DNA of 8,562 bases from Actinomycetota bacterium (lineage in GTDB: Bacteria; Actinomycetota; Actinomycetes; Nanopelagicales; Nanopelagicaceae): positions 1 to 8,562 of the forward strand of contig WLRX01000035.1 of the NCBI GenBank assembly GCA_009706135.1, in the 5' to 3' direction. The position numbers and the translations under genes were made by a program. The notes under the pieces are model-generated. The model did no database searches. It worked only from the letters and a program-made list of their open reading frames with translations, and was not told the origin of the DNA. Below are positions 1 through 5,711 of this stretch, piece by piece. Each line of letters starts with the position of its first letter. Position 1 is the first letter of the stretch.

Positions 1-40
1 GCTAATCTTGCGCTCTGTAAATCGGTAAGAAAATCGCTAC

Positions 41-47
41 AAAGGAG
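41..47 (+). promoter_or_regulatory. ribosome binding site of rpmB
   Basis: AAAGGAG lies 8 bases before the ATG at 56 and fixes the start of L28. Confidence 0.85.
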
Positions 48-55
48 TTCGGCAA

Positions 56-241
56 ATGGCTGCAACATGTGACGTCTGTAAAAAGGGTCCAAGCTTTGGT
101 AATAATGTTTCTCACTCACAAGTGAAGACTCGTCGTCGCTGGAATCCAAATATTCAACGAGTTCGTACTCTCGTTGGTGGAACACCTAAGCGCCAGAACG
201 TATGTACTTCTTGCCTTAAGGCAGGAAAAGTTACTCGCTAA
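56..241 (+). CDS. rpmB: 50S ribosomal protein L28
   Basis: Encodes 61 residues, the normal size for bacterial L28, a structural protein of the large ribosomal subunit. It shows the family's basic core (TRRRWNPN at about 25-32, then [13 protein letters not shown]). It also has two CxxC pairs, C5/C8 and C50/C53, the zinc-binding (C+) form of L28. The ATG at 56 is supported by an AAAGGAG ribosome binding site at 41-47. A TAATCT box at 3-8 could be the -10 element, but any -35 would lie outside the window. The gene is monocistronic as far as can be seen: a hairpin with a T-run follows 29 bases after the stop, inside the convergent gene thiL. Identification is by direct recognition of the protein sequence and is secure. 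Confidence 0.97.
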   Translation: MAATCDVCKKGPSFGNNVSHSQVKTRRRWNPNIQRVRTLVGGTPKRQNVCTSCLKAGKVTR

Positions 242-258
242 TTTGTTATTAATTAAAC

Positions 259-1185
259 CTAATTGAAATGGCGCCAGGAATCTGGCGCTTTTTTCATATC
301 TAAAACTTTTACACCACTGCCATCAATAACTCTTCCAATGCATATTCCAGGAAGATTTACTCCCGTTGCCAGGAGAACATGATCTTCTCCCCCTGCCAGT
401 ACGAAATCCCAGACATCGCAACCGATTGTTTGAGCCACAGCTGCAAGGTCTGCAAATCCATCGCACTTTTCAATCTTTTTAGTGTCAATTTCAAAAGCAA
501 CCGATGAAGCCTTACTTATCTGTTCTGCCTGAACCAGTAATGAGTCACTGACATCGCAGAGTGCATGCGCGCTTTTAAAACTGCGCATGGCAACAGGGTC
601 GAGTTTTGGGGATTTAAATTGAGAAAGTGCTCGTGCAAATGCGGGCGAATGTGGAAGATTTTTTGTAAGTATTTCAAAACCTGCACGTGAGAAACCAGGC
701 AGCGCCGATACATAAATCGAATCTCCTGCACGGGCACCGCTTCGAGTAATGTGTAATCGCGAAGATCCCACCGCAGTCATCGAGATCATGATCTGTTCGG
801 CTCGGGATAAGTCACCACCTACAACTACTGAATCCGATTTAAGTGCGGTATCTGCAATTCCTTGGGCGAGTTCTCTAATCCAGGAAAGTTCTTCGTTGCC
901 AGTTAATGTTAAAGCGATCACGAGATATCGGGGATCTGCTCCCATTGCATAAATATCTGCCAAATTTGCAACCGTTATTTTTGAACCAATCTCGTACGCA
1001 CTCGACCATTCACGTTTGAAATGAACGCCCTCAATAGCCATATCCGTTGTAATTACTGAGTGGTGATCTGTTGCGACAACGGCTGCATCATCGCCAATAC
1101 CTACTATTACTTGTGAGTTGCCTTTATTTGATTGTGAAAAGATTGAGGAGATCTCCGAAATAACCTGCTCCTCATTAAAATTCAT
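259..1185 (-). CDS. thiL: Thiamine-monophosphate kinase
   Basis: ATP-dependent cytoplasmic kinase that converts thiamine monophosphate to thiamine diphosphate, the last step of cofactor synthesis. The 308 residues match the family length and its PurM-like fold. Visible motifs are GDDAAV (31-36), TTDMAIEGVHF (46-56), NLADIYAMGA (74-83), the GGD of VVGGDLSRA (121-129), DVSDSL (211-216) and GGEDHVLL (265-272). The acidic residues in these motifs bind Mg-ATP in known ThiL structures. One deviation is DVSDS where most members have D-[IV]-S-D-G. The ATG at 1185 has no good Shine-Dalgarno sequence. A TATTCT box ends 6 bases upstream, so the mRNA may be leaderless. The 3' end carries the rpmB terminator. 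The gene stands alone, divergent from the Lrp-type gene. Confidence 0.95.
   Translation of the reverse strand: MNFNEEQVISEISSIFSQSNKGNSQVIVGIGDDAAVVATDHHSVITTDMAIEGVHFKREWSSAYEIGSKITVANLADIYAMGADPRYLVIALTLTGNEELSWIRELAQGIADTALKSDSVVVGGDLSRAEQIMISMTAVGSSRLHITRSGARAGDSIYVSALPGFSRAGFEILTKNLPHSPAFARALSQFKSPKLDPVAMRSFKSAHALCDVSDSLLVQAEQISKASSVAFEIDTKKIEKCDGFADLAAVAQTIGCDVWDFVLAGGEDHVLLATGVNLPGICIGRVIDGSGVKVLDMKKAPDSWRHFN
271..294 (+). terminator. Rho-independent terminator of rpmB, inside thiL
   Basis: A 7-bp perfect GC-rich stem (GCGCCAG at 271-277 and CTGGCGC at 282-288) with a 4-base GAAT loop is followed by six T (289-294) on the plus strand. It therefore terminates the rpmB transcript. The same bases encode the last residues of the convergent ThiL protein (KKAPDSWRH). 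On the minus strand there is no T-run after the hairpin, so it is one-directional. Confidence 0.85.
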
Positions 1186-1191
1186 ACCTAA

Positions 1192-1197
1192 AGAATA
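1192..1197 (-). promoter_or_regulatory. Candidate -10 box of thiL (leaderless start)
   Basis: On the minus strand TATTCT fits the actinobacterial TANNNT -10 pattern and ends exactly 6 bases before the thiL ATG. This would place the transcription start at or next to the A of the start codon. No convincing -35 is seen. This is inferred from spacing only. Confidence 0.45.
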
Positions 1198-1201
1198 CTC
1201 A

Positions 1202-1231
1202 TTGCCGCATCGGGTTCAGATGAGATAAGTT
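1202..1231 (+). promoter_or_regulatory. Candidate promoter of the Lrp-type gene
   Basis: TTGCCG (1202-1207) and TAAGTT (1226-1231) are separated by 18 bases. Transcription would start near 1238, leaving a short leader that contains the AAAAGGAG ribosome binding site. It overlaps the thiL promoter region on the other strand. The hup promoter below has the same -10 sequence and spacer length. Confidence 0.4.
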
Positions 1232-1245
1232 GACCCCACTAAAGC

Positions 1246-1253
1246 AAAAGGAG
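1246..1253 (+). promoter_or_regulatory. Ribosome binding site deciding the GTG start at 1260
   Basis: AAAAGGAG ends 6 bases before the GTG at 1260. The in-frame TTG at 1230 lies upstream of this site and has none of its own, so the shorter reading is preferred. Confidence 0.85.
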
Positions 1254-1259
1254 TCGAGA

Positions 1260-1493
1260 GTGTCAGTTCAGGCATACATTTTGATTCAAACGGAAGTAGG
1301 AAAAGCTTCCAGTGTCGCAGCAGCAGTCTTGGCTATTCCTGGAGTGACATTGGCCGAAGGAGTAACAGGTCCTTACGATGTAATTATGCGAGCCGAAGCT
1401 CCAAGCATGGAAGATTTTGGTCGAGTTATTTTGTCTAAAGTTCAAGCAGTACCTGGCATTACACGAACTTTGACATGTCCAGTTACATATTAA
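1260..1493 (+). CDS. Stand-alone Lrp/AsnC ligand-binding (RAM) domain protein
   Basis: A 77-residue protein starting at GTG. The sequence VQAYILIQTEVGKASSVAAA, then AIPGVTLAEGVTGPYDVIMR, then a C-terminal VPGITRTLTCPVTY is a complete Lrp/AsnC ligand-binding domain of the beta-alpha-beta-beta-alpha-beta type. No helix-turn-helix is present. In full-length Lrp-family regulators this domain binds amino acids and drives oligomerisation. The free domain cannot bind DNA itself and may act as a small-molecule sensor or partner of other regulators. Its target is unknown. Small genes of this kind occur beside thiL and ddl in other actinobacteria, as I recall. The gene is divergent from thiL. Its TAA overlaps the ddl stop on the other strand. 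Confidence 0.85.
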   Translation: MSVQAYILIQTEVGKASSVAAAVLAIPGVTLAEGVTGPYDVIMRAEAPSMEDFGRVILSKVQAVPGITRTLTCPVTY

Positions 1494-2560
1494 TTTTCTA
1501 AGACACCGTTTGTTCTTAGCAGAGCTGTTTTGATCAGCTCTTCAATAATACTTTCGTAGTTCTTTCCAGTTGCAGCCCACATTTTTGGAAATACTGATGT
1601 TGATGTGAAACCTGGCATCGTGTTTAGTTCGTTGATAAACACTTCACCAGATGATGCATAAAAGAAATCCACGCGTGCTAATCCTGAACAACCCAGGGCT
1701 TTAAATGCTTGGATCGCTTTGGCTCTGATCTCTTCGGCGACATCACTAGGAATCAAGGCAGGTAACTCAATTTTTGTAGCACCATCTAAATATTTTGCCT
1801 CAAAGTCATAGAACTCAAACTTGGAATCAATTGAAATAGAGCCCACTATTGAAGCCTCGGGTGACCCGTTGATTTCAAGTACAGCGCACTCAACTTCAAC
1901 GCCGTGGATTGCCTTTTCAACTAGTGCTTTGGAATCAAATGTATGAGCTGCATCGATAGCAGCTGCGAAATCTTTTGCAGATTTAACCTTTGTTGTTCCG
2001 CGGCTTGAACCTCCACGAGCAGGTTTTACAAAGAGTGGGAAATCCAATTCTGCTGCACTCTTTTCGAATTGTGCACGCATAGATTTCCACTCACTTTTCT
2101 TGAGAACAAAACCTGGTACAACGCTCATTCCATGGGAAGCAAAAATTGGCTTTGCAAATGACTTATCCATCGCAACGGCGCTTGCAAGTACTCCGCTACC
2201 AACATAGGCAATATTTGCCATTTCGCAGAAACCTTGGATTGTGCCATCTTCTCCATAAGGACCATGCAAAAGTGGAAAAATAACATCAACATTTAATGGT
2301 TTTTTCTCAACACTGAGTCCATGTATGTCAGCAACAACTTCGGGGGCATCTATCGGAACTTCAGGTAACACTCCCCCACGAATTGCTAAAGGAAAATCTT
2401 CCTGAACATGAACCCAAGTACCGCTTCGAGTAATACCGATAAGAATTGGCTCATATTTACTTCTATCAAGAGCGGCTAATACTCCACCGGCTGAAACACA
2501 GGAAATCTCATGTTCGCTAGAGCGACCACCAAAGATTATGGCGATTACTTTTTTGTTCAT
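1490..2560 (-). CDS. ddl: D-alanine--D-alanine ligase
   Basis: Cytoplasmic ATP-grasp enzyme that joins two D-alanines for the peptidoglycan pentapeptide. At 356 residues it has the length usual for actinobacterial Ddl. Motifs in order are GGRSSEHEIS (11-20, N-terminal substrate site), HGPYGEDGTIQG (99-110), VKPARGGSSRG (178-188, nucleotide site), FYDFEAKYLDG (250-260, omega loop), LARVDFF (294-300, Mg-binding Asp) and INELNTMPGFTSTS (309-322, Mg ligands and substrate Ser). Its ATG overlaps the gpsA TGA by four bases (ATGA) and no Shine-Dalgarno is visible, so translation probably depends on coupling to gpsA. It is the last gene of plsC-gpsA-ddl. Its stop overlaps that of the convergent Lrp-type gene, and no intrinsic terminator with a T-run is seen beyond it. 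Confidence 0.97.
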   Translation of the reverse strand: MNKKVIAIIFGGRSSEHEISCVSAGGVLAALDRSKYEPILIGITRSGTWVHVQEDFPLAIRGGVLPEVPIDAPEVVADIHGLSVEKKPLNVDVIFPLLHGPYGEDGTIQGFCEMANIAYVGSGVLASAVAMDKSFAKPIFASHGMSVVPGFVLKKSEWKSMRAQFEKSAAELDFPLFVKPARGGSSRGTTKVKSAKDFAAAIDAAHTFDSKALVEKAIHGVEVECAVLEINGSPEASIVGSISIDSKFEFYDFEAKYLDGATKIELPALIPSDVAEEIRAKAIQAFKALGCSGLARVDFFYASSGEVFINELNTMPGFTSTSVFPKMWAATGKNYESIIEELIKTALLRTNGVLEN

Positions 2561-3558
2561 CGAATGAAGTTTTCTGCTTTTGTAGTTATTGTCATAAGAC
2601 GATCAAGGGCTTGTGTCGGAGTTATCGTTCCTGCGACGACATCTGCAACCGCTTCAATAACTGGTACTTCGACCCCAACTCTGTGGGCAATTTCAATAAC
2701 TGCACTTGCAGAGGCTACGCCTTCTACTGTTTTAGCAACGTGTGTGCGAGCATCATTGAGTGAACCAGTACGACCGAGTACTTCGCCAAATGTTCTATTG
2801 CGCGATAAGGCGGACCCACAACTTGCCACTAAATCGCCCATCCCTGCCAATCCTGCAGCACTAAGTGGATCCGCGCCATGAGCTGCGCCAATTCGAGCAA
2901 CTTCATTAAGTCCGCGGGTAATCAACATGGCTTGCGTATTTTCACCAAATCCCATACCTATGGACATGCCAACAGCAAGTGCAATAACACTTTTAATGGC
3001 ACCGGCAAGTTCGCATCCAACCACATCAGTAGATACATAAACTCGATAATAAGGAGTTGAAAAAAGTTTTTGTACTTGTGAAGCAATTTCAATTGTTGAT
3101 GCAGCGGCAACAGCGCCAGCAGGCTGCCGCAATATTAATTCAGCAGCAAGATTTGGTCCCGTTAAAATCGCATTATTTTTGGTTCCTAAAACTTCAGAAA
3201 TAACCTCTGTCATGCGTAACTCCGAATTTAATTCGATGCCCTTTAATGTGCTCACGATGAGAGCATCTACCGAAAATTGCGTGTTCCACTGCAGTAGTGC
3301 CTGCCTTAAATTCTGAGCCGGGATAGCCAAAACAATGATTGATGAATGGGCAAAGGCACTTTCAATTTCATTGGTTGCCTTAAGTTGTTTTGGTAATTCG
3401 TGATCACCTAAATACTTTTTGTTTGTATAAGAATTATTTATTTCAGCGACAATTTCAGGATTGCGACCCCAAATCAACACATCATTTCCGCAATCTGAGA
3501 GTACTTGCGCCAAAGTGGTTCCCCAGGCACCAGCTCCTAAAACGGTAACTTTACTCAT
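2557..3558 (-). CDS. gpsA: Glycerol-3-phosphate dehydrogenase [NAD(P)+]
   Basis: Reduces dihydroxyacetone phosphate to sn-glycerol 3-phosphate, the backbone of phospholipids. At 333 residues it is full length. An N-terminal Rossmann fold carries GAGAWG (8-13). LKGIE (106-110), GPNLAAEL (134-141) and the conserved Lys of GAIKSVIALA (186-195) are followed by AGMGDLVASC (238-247) and LSRNRTFG (251-258), which form the substrate site in characterised GpsA. The start ATG lies within the last codons of plsC (ATGA overlap). Only a weak purine-rich stretch precedes it. Position between an acyltransferase gene and ddl fits a membrane and cell wall precursor operon. Its product feeds phosphatidic acid synthesis, probably the same pathway as the neighbouring acyltransferase. 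Confidence 0.97.
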   Translation of the reverse strand: MSKVTVLGAGAWGTTLAQVLSDCGNDVLIWGRNPEIVAEINNSYTNKKYLGDHELPKQLKATNEIESAFAHSSIIVLAIPAQNLRQALLQWNTQFSVDALIVSTLKGIELNSELRMTEVISEVLGTKNNAILTGPNLAAELILRQPAGAVAAASTIEIASQVQKLFSTPYYRVYVSTDVVGCELAGAIKSVIALAVGMSIGMGFGENTQAMLITRGLNEVARIGAAHGADPLSAAGLAGMGDLVASCGSALSRNRTFGEVLGRTGSLNDARTHVAKTVEGVASASAVIEIAHRVGVEVPVIEAVADVVAGTITPTQALDRLMTITTKAENFIR

Positions 3559-4334
3559 GAGCGTTTCTTCTTAAAATTTCCAGTCCTCGGCAAATCGGAA
3601 GTGTGGGGATCAAATATAGGTTCGGTTCTTTTTTCACCACGGATATCTTCTAGCATCGTTGTTAATTCTCCCATGATGTGCGCTGTTGCTTGAGCAAGGG
3701 CTGCTGGATCATCTTGCTTTCCATACCAGGAGGACATATCGATTGCCTTGCCTGCCCGAAGCGTAACTTTTGAGCGTGGCCAGATGCGCGGAATTTTGTT
3801 ATAGGGAGGTAAGACTTCAGCTATGCCCCAAGCCGCAACAGGGATAATTGGTAATTGCGTAATGATGGCAAGACGTGCAGCCCCGGTTTTTGCAACCATT
3901 GGCCAAAGATTTTCATCCCTAGTCAATGTTCCTTCGGGATAAATTCCGATGAGGTGACCTGCCTTAAGGGCGGCAACTGCATGATCTAGCGCTTTGGTGG
4001 CATGAGTTGTCTCTCTTTCAACTGGAATTTGTCCAGCCGCTAGCAAAATGCGACCAACTACTGGCACATCAAATACCGAACGCTTTCCGATAAATCGTGG
4101 CGCACGTCCATTTTTAAATAAAAATTGCGCAAAGAAAAGTACATCTGCATATGAAAGATGATTGCTAATTACAATCGCAGGACCTGTTTGAGGAATATTC
4201 TCTTTTCCCTGCCACGTAAGTTTGGCAATTGCATTTAGCAGTGGGATCAGAACCCGTGCGCAGAAGTTAAAAGTTGCATTAGTCCCAAGTGGTTTACCAG
4301 TAGGTGGAGCGTATGTAATCTGCGCGCTTTCCAT
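3555..4334 (-). CDS. plsC: 1-acyl-sn-glycerol-3-phosphate acyltransferase (PlsC family)
   Basis: A 259-residue glycerophospholipid acyltransferase, probably converting lysophosphatidic acid to phosphatidic acid at the inner face of the membrane. The catalytic HX4D motif is present as NHLSYAD (58-64, H59 and D64). RFIGKRSVFDVPVVG (80-94), IYPEGTLTRD (131-140, the EGT phosphate-binding motif) and IIPVAAWG (163-170) complete the family pattern. A hydrophobic stretch near 24-38 may dip into the membrane. The C-terminus is basic (FKKKRS). The exact acyl acceptor cannot be told from sequence. It is first in the operon with gpsA and ddl. The ATG lacks a Shine-Dalgarno but follows a TAGATT box by 7 bases, suggesting a leaderless mRNA. 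The hup terminator lies immediately upstream. Confidence 0.9.
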   Translation of the reverse strand: MESAQITYAPPTGKPLGTNATFNFCARVLIPLLNAIAKLTWQGKENIPQTGPAIVISNHLSYADVLFFAQFLFKNGRAPRFIGKRSVFDVPVVGRILLAAGQIPVERETTHATKALDHAVAALKAGHLIGIYPEGTLTRDENLWPMVAKTGAARLAIITQLPIIPVAAWGIAEVLPPYNKIPRIWPRSKVTLRAGKAIDMSSWYGKQDDPAALAQATAHIMGELTTMLEDIRGEKRTEPIFDPHTSDLPRTGNFKKKRS

Positions 4335-4341
4335 AGGTACT

Positions 4342-4347
4342 AATCTA
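4342..4347 (-). promoter_or_regulatory. Candidate -10 box of the plsC-gpsA-ddl operon
   Basis: On the minus strand TAGATT (TANNNT) ends 7 bases before the plsC ATG, with no ribosome binding site between. If it is used, the -35 region falls inside the hairpin of the hup terminator. Inferred from spacing only. Confidence 0.4.
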
Positions 4348-4351
4348 ATAG

Positions 4352-4391
4352 AAAAAGCGCGGGCTCACCGTGCTGGTGAGCCCGCGCTTTT
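4352..4391 (-). terminator. Strong Rho-independent terminator of hup
   Basis: A perfect 17-bp inverted repeat has arms at 4353-4369 and 4375-4391. The inner 13 bp are GC-rich (GCGCGGGCTCACC on the plus strand) and the loop is 5 bases. On the minus strand the hairpin is followed by five T (4356-4352, partly shared with the stem). It begins 13 bases after the hup stop codon. The A4/T4 outer pairs make it nearly symmetric, so it could stop transcription from either side. Confidence 0.92.
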
Positions 4392-4404
4392 GGTAAAAAG
4401 CTAA

Positions 4405-4860
4405 TTACTTACGCTTGGTAGCCTTCTTAGCGCTCTTTTTTACAACGCGCTTAGCGGTTTTTTTAGCCTTCTTCTTTGGTGCTGCCTTCTTCGAAGACTT
4501 CTTTGCGGCTTTCTTTGGTGCAGCCTTAGCTGCCGCCTTTGGAGCAGCTTTTGGCTCAATCTTTGGAGCTGGTCCAAGTTTGCGATCGCCAGAGATAACT
4601 TCCTTAAGTCCCTTTGCAGGAAGGAAGCGAGCCTTCTTTGAAGCCTTAATCTTGATTGTTTCGCCAGTGAACGGGTTACGTCCCATGCGAGCCTTGCGAT
4701 CTACTTTCTTAAACTTTCCAAAATCATTGATCATGACATCTTCACCACGTGACATTGCACGGATGATTGTGTCAAAAACAACGTCTACAGCGTGAGCTGC
4801 ATCTTTCTTGCTGTCGTTGAAGTGTGGGGCCAACGCGGCAATGAATTGTGCCTTATTCAT
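4405..4860 (-). CDS. hup: HU-type nucleoid protein with Lys/Ala-rich tail
   Basis: A 151-residue DNA-binding protein of the actinobacterial HupB/HLP type. Residues 1-90 are a complete HU fold starting MNKAQFIAAL, with INDFGKF (44-50) and the DNA-intercalating arm motif GRNPFTGE (60-67). Residues from about 96 to the end are a low-complexity Lys/Ala/Pro tail with PKKAAKK- and SKKA-like units. In mycobacterial HupB a similar histone-H1-like tail increases DNA compaction. The ATG at 4860 is chosen because an AAGGGGA ribosome binding site (4866-4872) sits 5 bases upstream. An in-frame TTG directly before it is too close to that site. The gene is transcribed alone, from a candidate promoter at 4915-4944 to the strong hairpin terminator downstream. 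It should be highly expressed. Confidence 0.96.
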   Translation of the reverse strand: MNKAQFIAALAPHFNDSKKDAAHAVDVVFDTIIRAMSRGEDVMINDFGKFKKVDRKARMGRNPFTGETIKIKASKKARFLPAKGLKEVISGDRKLGPAPKIEPKAAPKAAAKAAPKKAAKKSSKKAAPKKKAKKTAKRVVKKSAKKATKRK

Positions 4861-4888
4861 CAAAATCCCCTTAGATTTACGCTTAAAA

Positions 4889-4906
4889 GTTAAGCAAACG
4901 CTTAAC
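4889..4906 (-). repeat. Inverted repeat in the hup leader
   Basis: GTTAAGC (4889-4895) and GCTTAAC (4900-4906) form a perfect 7-bp inverted repeat around AAAC. ACGCTTAA occurs twice (4879-4886 and 4898-4905), 19 bases apart, and CTTAAC recurs at 4917-4922. It lies between the candidate promoter and the ribosome binding site. It could be a leader hairpin or a protein-binding site. Confidence 0.5.
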
Positions 4907-4914
4907 GCGTATAA

Positions 4915-4944
4915 AACTTAACTCCCCAATGGTTATGAGTCCAA
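4915..4944 (-). promoter_or_regulatory. Candidate hup promoter
   Basis: On the minus strand TTGGAC (4939-4944) and TAAGTT (4915-4920) are 18 bases apart. Transcription would begin near 4908, giving a leader of about 48 bases that contains most of the inverted repeat. Upstream lie A/T tracts (about 4966-4997) that may bend DNA. Confidence 0.45.
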
Positions 4945-5099
4945 CACGCTATAAGGCGAGTCGCGATTTTTTATTTTTAAAGAAATACATTAAAAAATGC
5001 ACTTTTTATGCGTAGAAATCTCTAGAGTTTTACTTGAGAGTTTCTATCAACCAGTACATATTTATCAAATTTGAGCGTAAAAATGTGATTTTTATTGCT
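4945..5099. other. A+T-rich spacer between leuD and hup
   Basis: No gene is seen. The spacer holds runs of A and T (4966-4985, 4991-4997, 5002-5008). It also has an imperfect inverted repeat: TAGAAA at 5013-5018 with TTTCTA at 5041-5046, and CTCT at 5020-5023 with AGAG at 5037-5040, with a one-base bulge. For leuD transcripts this hairpin has no direct T-run, only a T6 about 15 bases later, so it is at best a weak terminator. Confidence 0.5.
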
Positions 5100-5699
5100 T
5101 TACTTGAGCACCGGAATTGTTTTTGGTTTGTACTCTTCACGATTTTTCTCAAATGAATCGATGGAATCAGTTTGTTTTAGGGTCAAGCCGATGTCATCTA
5201 AACCTTCCATCAAGCGCCAACGGGTGTAATCATCGATTTCAAAGGTTAAAAGTATTGAGTTATAAGAAACCGTACGACTCTCTAAATCCACCGTAATTGC
5301 AGTATCAGGAGCGCTTTCAATGACGCTCCAAAGATCTTCTACTTCCTCCTGGGACAAGATGATGGTCAGTAAGCCACCTTTAAGTGAGTTTCCTCGGAAA
5401 ATATCTGCAAACCGAGAGGAGATAACTACTTTGAAGCCATAATTTTGTAACGCCCACACAGCGTGTTCGCGCGATGATCCTGTACCAAAATCCGCACCAG
5501 CAACTAAGACTGTTCCCTTTTTAAATGCTTCCTTGTTCAAAACGAAGTCGGGATCATTTCTCCACGCTGCAAAGAGGCCATCTTCAAAACCGCTGCGCGT
5601 AACGCGCTTTAGATAGACAGCCGGAATGATTTGGTCTGTATCTACATTGCTTCGGCGAAGTGGAACCCCGGTACCAGTGTGCTTAATGAATTTTTCCAT
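5100..5699 (-). CDS. leuD: 3-isopropylmalate dehydratase small subunit
   Basis: Small (swivelling-domain) subunit of isopropylmalate isomerase, which with LeuC converts 2-isopropylmalate to 3-isopropylmalate in leucine biosynthesis. The 199 residues match the usual length. [13 protein letters not shown] (18-30), [17 protein letters not shown] (68-84, substrate-binding loop), [15 protein letters not shown] (97-111) and the C-terminal [19 protein letters not shown] (156-174) are typical of LeuD rather than aconitase. The start ATG at 5699 lies 12 bases after the leuC stop. The ribosome binding site AAGGGA (5708-5713) uses the last two bases of the leuC TAA, which implies coordinated translation. 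It is the second gene of leuC-leuD, with no clear terminator downstream. Confidence 0.97.
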   Translation of the reverse strand: MEKFIKHTGTGVPLRRSNVDTDQIIPAVYLKRVTRSGFEDGLFAAWRNDPDFVLNKEAFKKGTVLVAGADFGTGSSREHAVWALQNYGFKVVISSRFADIFRGNSLKGGLLTIILSQEEVEDLWSVIESAPDTAITVDLESRTVSYNSILLTFEIDDYTRWRLMEGLDDIGLTLKQTDSIDSFEKNREEYKPKTIPVLK

Positions 5700-5711
5700 T
5701 GTGCTTATCCC

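Noticed and set aside
1230..1259. Upstream TTG start for the Lrp-type gene, adding ten residues.
   Set aside because: The strong AAAAGGAG site lies downstream of this TTG and fits the GTG at 1260; the extra residues are not part of the domain.
4415..4795. A 126-codon open frame antisense to hup, with a very hydrophobic Phe/Leu/Ala product.
   Set aside because: It is the mirror of the Lys/Ala-rich HU codons (AAG and GCT read backwards). No ribosome binding site; the HU reading is unmistakable.
4925..4950. On the minus strand, GGACTCATAACC looks like the anticodon arm of a methionine tRNA.
   Set aside because: No acceptor stem, D arm or T arm can be formed around it and the anticodon stem pairs poorly. 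It lies across a candidate hup promoter. Chance resemblance.
5013..5046. Imperfect inverted repeat considered as the leuD terminator.
   Set aside because: The stem is A+T-rich with a bulge and a long loop, and the nearest T-run is about 15 bases away, so I do not call it a terminator.
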